From contig NZ_CP082301.1 of assembly GCF_019880305.1 (NCBI RefSeq), positions 1,612,001 to 1,676,000 on the forward strand: a stretch of 64,000 nucleotides of DNA, given 5' to 3'. This document shows, piece after piece, positions 61,018-64,000 of the stretch. The notes beneath the pieces were generated by a model. The model worked only from the letters and a program-made list of their open reading frames with translations. It had not been told where the DNA came from and ran no database searches. The first letter of the stretch is position 1, and the number at the start of each line of letters is the position of its first letter. A program made the position numbers and the translations under genes. The DNA comes from Streptomyces decoyicus. GTDB lineage: Bacteria > Actinomycetota > Actinomycetes > Streptomycetales > Streptomycetaceae.

Positions 61018-62109
61018 ATGTGCGACTCGGCAGCACGGAACACGCCGGCGCAGGCCTCGGCGGCGCAGACGGCGGCACGGTCCTCCGGGCCCGGCGCCAC
61101 CGGACCGGACGCCGCGCCACCACCGGGCGCCGCGACGCCTGTGGGCACCTCCCCCGCGGACGCCTCCCGCGTGGACGCCTCCCCCGCCACCGAGGGCCCC
61201 GTCGTCCCCGAGCCCTACCTCACCGAACTCGCCGCCGGCGTCCATGCCTTCATCCAGCCGGACGGCGGCTGGTGCCTGAACAACGCGGGCTTCGTCACCG
61301 ACGGGGACGCCACCCTGGTCGTGGACACCGCCGCCACCGAGCGCCGGGCACGTCTGCTGCGCCGCCGGATCGCCGAGAGCGGCGCGCCGGCGCCCCGGAT
61401 GGTGGTGAACACCCACCACCACGGCGACCACACCTACGGCAACGGCGTCTTCGCACCCGAGGCGACGGTGATCGGGCATGCCTCCTGCCGCCGTGAGCTG
61501 CTGGCCGCCGGGCAGCAGCTGCATGCGGTGTGGCCGCAGGTGGACTACGGCGACATCCGTCTGACGGCGCCGGAGATCACCTACACCGACGAGCTGGCCC
61601 TGCACGTCGGCGACATCGAGGTGCGGCTGATCCATCCGGGCGTGGCGCACACCACCGGCGACACCCTCGTCTGGCTGCCCCGGCAGCGCATCGTCTTCGC
61701 CGGCGATCTGGTCTTCCACGGCGGCACACCGTTCGTCTTCATGGGTTCGCTGGCCGGCTCGCTGCGTGCGCTGGAGCTGCTGCGCACCCTGGACGCGGTC
61801 ACCGTCGTCCCCGGGCACGGCCCGGTGACCGGCCCCGAGGTGTACGACGGCATCGAGCGCTATCTGCGGTTCGTCGGCCGGCTGGCGCAGGAGGGTCGGG
61901 CGGCCGGCCGTACGCCGCTGGAGGTGGCCCGGGAGGCGGACCTGGGGCCGTTCGCCGGGCTGGCCGAGAGCGAGCGGCTGGTGGCGAATCTGCATCGGGC
62001 GTACGCGGAGCTGGCGGGCGTCGCCCCCGGTGCCCCGCTCGACCTCGTGGCCGGATTCGGCGACATGACGGTGATGAACGGCGGAGTGCCGATGGCTTGT
62101 CACGCCTGA
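61018..62109 (+). CDS. MBL-fold metallo-hydrolase
   Basis: The 363-residue protein starts with a disordered Ala/Pro/Ser-rich region (about 1-65). A metallo-beta-lactamase fold follows: NTHHHGDHTYGN with the HxHxDH zinc motif, GVAHTTGDTLVWLPRQRIVFAGDLVFHG with the bridging Asp, and VVPGHGPVTGPEVY with the last His. It probably hydrolyses a small ester or thioester. A distant ATG is used; a later start removing the tail cannot be excluded. No N-terminal export signal is visible. Confidence 0.88.
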   Translation: MCDSAARNTPAQASAAQTAARSSGPGATGPDAAPPPGAATPVGTSPADASRVDASPATEGPVVPEPYLTELAAGVHAFIQPDGGWCLNNAGFVTDGDATLVVDTAATERRARLLRRRIAESGAPAPRMVVNTHHHGDHTYGNGVFAPEATVIGHASCRRELLAAGQQLHAVWPQVDYGDIRLTAPEITYTDELALHVGDIEVRLIHPGVAHTTGDTLVWLPRQRIVFAGDLVFHGGTPFVFMGSLAGSLRALELLRTLDAVTVVPGHGPVTGPEVYDGIERYLRFVGRLAQEGRAAGRTPLEVAREADLGPFAGLAESERLVANLHRAYAELAGVAPGAPLDLVAGFGDMTVMNGGVPMACHA

Positions 62110-62144
62110 GCCCGGCCGCTCGTGCCTGAGCCGCCCGGCGCGGC

Positions 62145-62233
62145 CGGGGAAGCCGGGGTGATCGGGGAAGCAGGGGTGCTCGGGGAAGCAGTGGTGACCG
62201 GGGAGCAGGGGCCGCCGGGGAAGCAGGGGCCGC
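62145..62233 (+). repeat. Five tandem 17-18-bp units (CGGGGAAGCMGGGG...)
   Basis: Units start at 62145, 62163, 62181, 62199 and 62216, with consensus CGGGGAAGCAGGGGTGCT and a few substitutions. It lies in the non-coding gap before the phosphotransferase-like gene, downstream of the MBL gene, and is probably polymorphic between strains. Confidence 0.8.
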
Positions 62234-62292
62234 CGACGTGGCGGAAAATCCCCGCGTGACCGACGCCCCACGTCCCGGCACTGGACTCCATA

Positions 62293-62304
62293 CCGACTAG
62301 TCGG
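62293..62304 (+). promoter_or_regulatory. Perfect 12-bp palindrome, TetR-type operator candidate
   Basis: CCGACTAGTCGG lies 50 bp before the phosphotransferase-like gene, flanked by TA and CA. TetR-family regulators of acyl-CoA dehydrogenase gene sets often use such an ACCGACT/AGTCGGT motif, and the genes it precedes fit that role. Confidence 0.55.
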
Positions 62305-62354
62305 CATGATCGTGCTGCGACCGATGGACCGTCCACTCCGTACGGAGGAGCACG

Positions 62355-63413
62355 ATGAGCAAGGGCACCCCTCCCCCGCAGGCCCCCGGCCGGGAGGACG
62401 CGGAACCTCCCGGCCTCGACCTGGAGCGATTGCGCGAGCATCTGGACCGGGAGCGGCCGGGGCTGACCGGCGGCCCGCTGCGGGCCCAGCTGATCGAGGG
62501 CGGGCGGTCCAACCTCACCTACCGCGTCAGTGACGGCGCCGCGTCCTGGGTCGTCCGCCGGCCGCCGCTCGGCCATGTGCTCGCCACCGCGCACGACATG
62601 CGGCGCGAGCACCGCGTCATCAGTGCCCTGCACACCACACCGGTGCCGGTGCCCGAGACGCTGCTGCTGTGCGAGGACGAGTCGGTCATCGGCGCGCCCT
62701 TCTATGTGATGGAGCTGGTCGAGGGCGTGCCGTACCGCACGGCCGGCCAGCTGGCCCCGCTCGGGCCCGAGCGCACCCGCGCCGTGGTGCTCTCCCTGGT
62801 CGATACGCTCGTGGACCTGCACGCGGTGGAACCGGAAGCGGTCGGACTCGGCGACTTCGGCCGGCCCGAGGGCTTCTTGGAGCGCCAACTGCGCCGCTGG
62901 GGAAAGCAGTTGAGCGCCTCCAAGAACCGCGATCTGGCGGGGATCGACGAGCTGCACGAGTCGCTGGGCCGGGCGCTGCCCGCTTCGCCCGCACCGGCCG
63001 TCGTCCACGGCGACTACCGCCTCGACAACGTCCTGGTCGGCGCCGACGACACGATCAGGGCCGTACTGGACTGGGAGATGTCCACGCTCGGCGATCCGCT
63101 GACCGACCTCGGCCTGCTGGTGATGTACAGCTCGGACCTCGGCCTGCCCGAGTCGCCGGTCAGCACCACCAGCGGCGCCCCCGGCCACCCCTCGCCGGCC
63201 GAACTGATCGAGCGCTATGCCGCCCGCTCCGGCCGGGACACCTCCGCCATCGCCTGGTACACGGCGTTCGCCTGGTTCAAGCTCGCCGTGATCCTCGAAG
63301 GCATCCACTACCGCTTCACGCTCGGCCAGACCGTCGGCGCCGGGTTCGACCGGATCGGCGAGCTCGTCCCCGTCTTCATCGACCACGGACTCACCACCCT
63401 CAAGGAAGGCTGA
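62355..63413 (+). CDS. Phosphotransferase family protein (APH/ACAD10-like)
   Basis: The 352-residue kinase-like protein of the aminoglycoside-phosphotransferase fold has SNLTYRVSDG, the ATP-site VVRRPPLG, HGDYRLDNVLV with the catalytic Asp, and LDWEMSTLGDPLTDLGLLV with the metal-binding Asp. Acyl-CoA dehydrogenase genes usually sit next to this variant, as seen here; it resembles the phosphotransferase half of ACAD10/11 proteins, which act on 4-hydroxy acids. The start ATG 62355 has GAGGAG. The downstream gene begins 7 nt after its stop. Confidence 0.9.
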   Translation: MSKGTPPPQAPGREDAEPPGLDLERLREHLDRERPGLTGGPLRAQLIEGGRSNLTYRVSDGAASWVVRRPPLGHVLATAHDMRREHRVISALHTTPVPVPETLLLCEDESVIGAPFYVMELVEGVPYRTAGQLAPLGPERTRAVVLSLVDTLVDLHAVEPEAVGLGDFGRPEGFLERQLRRWGKQLSASKNRDLAGIDELHESLGRALPASPAPAVVHGDYRLDNVLVGADDTIRAVLDWEMSTLGDPLTDLGLLVMYSSDLGLPESPVSTTSGAPGHPSPAELIERYAARSGRDTSAIAWYTAFAWFKLAVILEGIHYRFTLGQTVGAGFDRIGELVPVFIDHGLTTLKEG

Positions 63414-63420
63414 GAGACCC

Positions 63421-64000
63421 ATGGACTTCGCATTCGACGCCCGCACGGAGGAGCTCCGCGAGAAGCTCCTGACGTTCATGGACGAGCATGTCCATCCGGC
63501 CGAGCAGACCGCCCATGAGCAGCGGTCCTCGCTCGCCTCGCCGTGGGACACCCCGGCCGTCGTCGAGGAGCTCAAGGCCGAGGCCCGCCGGCAGGGCCTG
63601 TGGAACCTCTTCCTCCCCGACGCGGAGCACGGCGCCGGGCTGACGAACCTCCAGTACGCGCCGCTGGCCGAAATCACCGGCCGCAGCCCCCAGTTGGCTC
63701 CCACCGCGCTGAACTGCGCGGCGCCGGACACCGGCAACATGGAGGTGCTGACGCAGTTCGGCAACGAGGCGCAGAAGAAGCAGTGGCTGGAGCCGCTGCT
63801 GGCCGGTGAGATCCGGTCGGCATTCGCGATGACCGAGCCGGAGGTGGCCTCGTCGGACGCCACCAACATCGAGACGCATATCGCACGCGATGGCGACGAC
63901 TACGTCATCAACGGCCGGAAGTGGTACATCTCCGGGGCGATGAACCCCCGGTGCCAGATCTTCATCGTGATGGGCAAGACCGACCCGGACGGCGCGGACC
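63421..64000 (+). CDS. Acyl-CoA dehydrogenase, N-terminal part, cut by window end
   Basis: About 193 residues are visible: FDARTEELREKLLTFMDEHVHPAEQ, LWNLFLPDAEHGAGLTNLQYAPLAEITGRS, EPLLAGEIRSAFAMTEPEVASSDATNIETHIARDG, GRKWYISGA. These are the FAD-binding and substrate-cavity elements of ACADs, with the conserved AMTEPEVASSD. The branch fits ACAD10/11-like enzymes, especially beside the phosphotransferase gene. It oxidises an acyl-CoA to enoyl-CoA with transfer to ETF. The catalytic Glu and the C-terminus lie outside. Confidence 0.93.
   Translation, partial: MDFAFDARTEELREKLLTFMDEHVHPAEQTAHEQRSSLASPWDTPAVVEELKAEARRQGLWNLFLPDAEHGAGLTNLQYAPLAEITGRSPQLAPTALNCAAPDTGNMEVLTQFGNEAQKKQWLEPLLAGEIRSAFAMTEPEVASSDATNIETHIARDGDDYVINGRKWYISGAMNPRCQIFIVMGKTDPDGAD

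Noticed and set aside
62145-62233. CRISPR array
   Set aside because: The repeats are 17-18 bp and directly contiguous, with no unique spacers.

Overview
The window is high-GC actinobacterial chromosome and almost certainly comes from a Streptomyces. The evidence is the glycerol operon gylR-glpF-glpK-glpD beside metH, the mycothiol ligase mshC, a ParJ-type PAC2 protein, the chaplin pair chpC-chpH, frequent GTG/TTG starts, and very rare TTA codons. From memory (not searched), the order metH, glycerol operon, parJ, mshC ... chpC, chpH matches the SCO1657-SCO1675 stretch of S. coelicolor, so the first 35 kb is a core backbone with one lineage-specific insertion. I see no transposase, integrase, phage gene, CRISPR array or rRNA.

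Region 1 (1-6180): the 5' end of metH (minus), then the glycerol operon with two candidate GylR operators and a strong terminator. Region 2 (6292-16920): a block between glpD and parJ. It holds a membrane-anchored GH18-like protein, an FCD-type GntR regulator, a stand-alone SDR, and a seven-gene minus-strand operon that looks like an L-fucose (or similar deoxysugar) uptake and oxidation pathway. That operon encodes L-fuconate dehydratase, SDR, sugar-binding lipoprotein, ABC ATPase, permease, aldo/keto reductase and lactonase. A shared ACATCGGATG motif in front of both the GntR gene and the operon is a likely operator. Region 3 (17119-36219): core genes, namely parJ, a secreted GH31-NPCBM enzyme, mshC, SCO1664-like, DUF3090, a histidine phosphatase, CorA, a ferritin-like protein, an F420-type oxidoreductase, an aldo/keto reductase, a RecD2-like protein with degenerate ATPase motifs, DUF5703, chpC, chpH and an M20 peptidase.

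Region 4 (36527-43717): tRNA-Leu(GAG) with a perfect 18-bp hairpin terminator, a pseudouridine synthase, then the most unusual locus in the window. This is a tightly packed four-gene operon: EACC1 (effector-associated constant component), a caspase-like protease fused to a formylglycine-enzyme-like (SUMF1) domain that lacks the usual catalytic cysteines, an unrecognised 843-residue protein that carries an in-frame TTA codon, and an unrecognised 454-residue protein. It looks like a bacterial conflict or programmed-death system that may depend on bldA for translation.

Region 5 (43867-64000): accessory and metabolic genes. They include a Bax-inhibitor-like membrane protein, HAD and NUDIX hydrolases, an ABC-F ATPase downstream of a cytochrome P450 with a long AT-rich inverted repeat between them, a ferredoxin-like protein, an OmpR/histidine kinase pair, an MFS transporter, a molybdopterin oxidoreductase with its cytochrome b partner, a KstD-like flavoprotein divergent from a DMT-type transporter across two abutting perfect palindromes, a second NUDIX, two DUF202 membrane proteins, an MBL-fold hydrolase, and an aminoglycoside-phosphotransferase-like protein followed by an acyl-CoA dehydrogenase cut by the window end.
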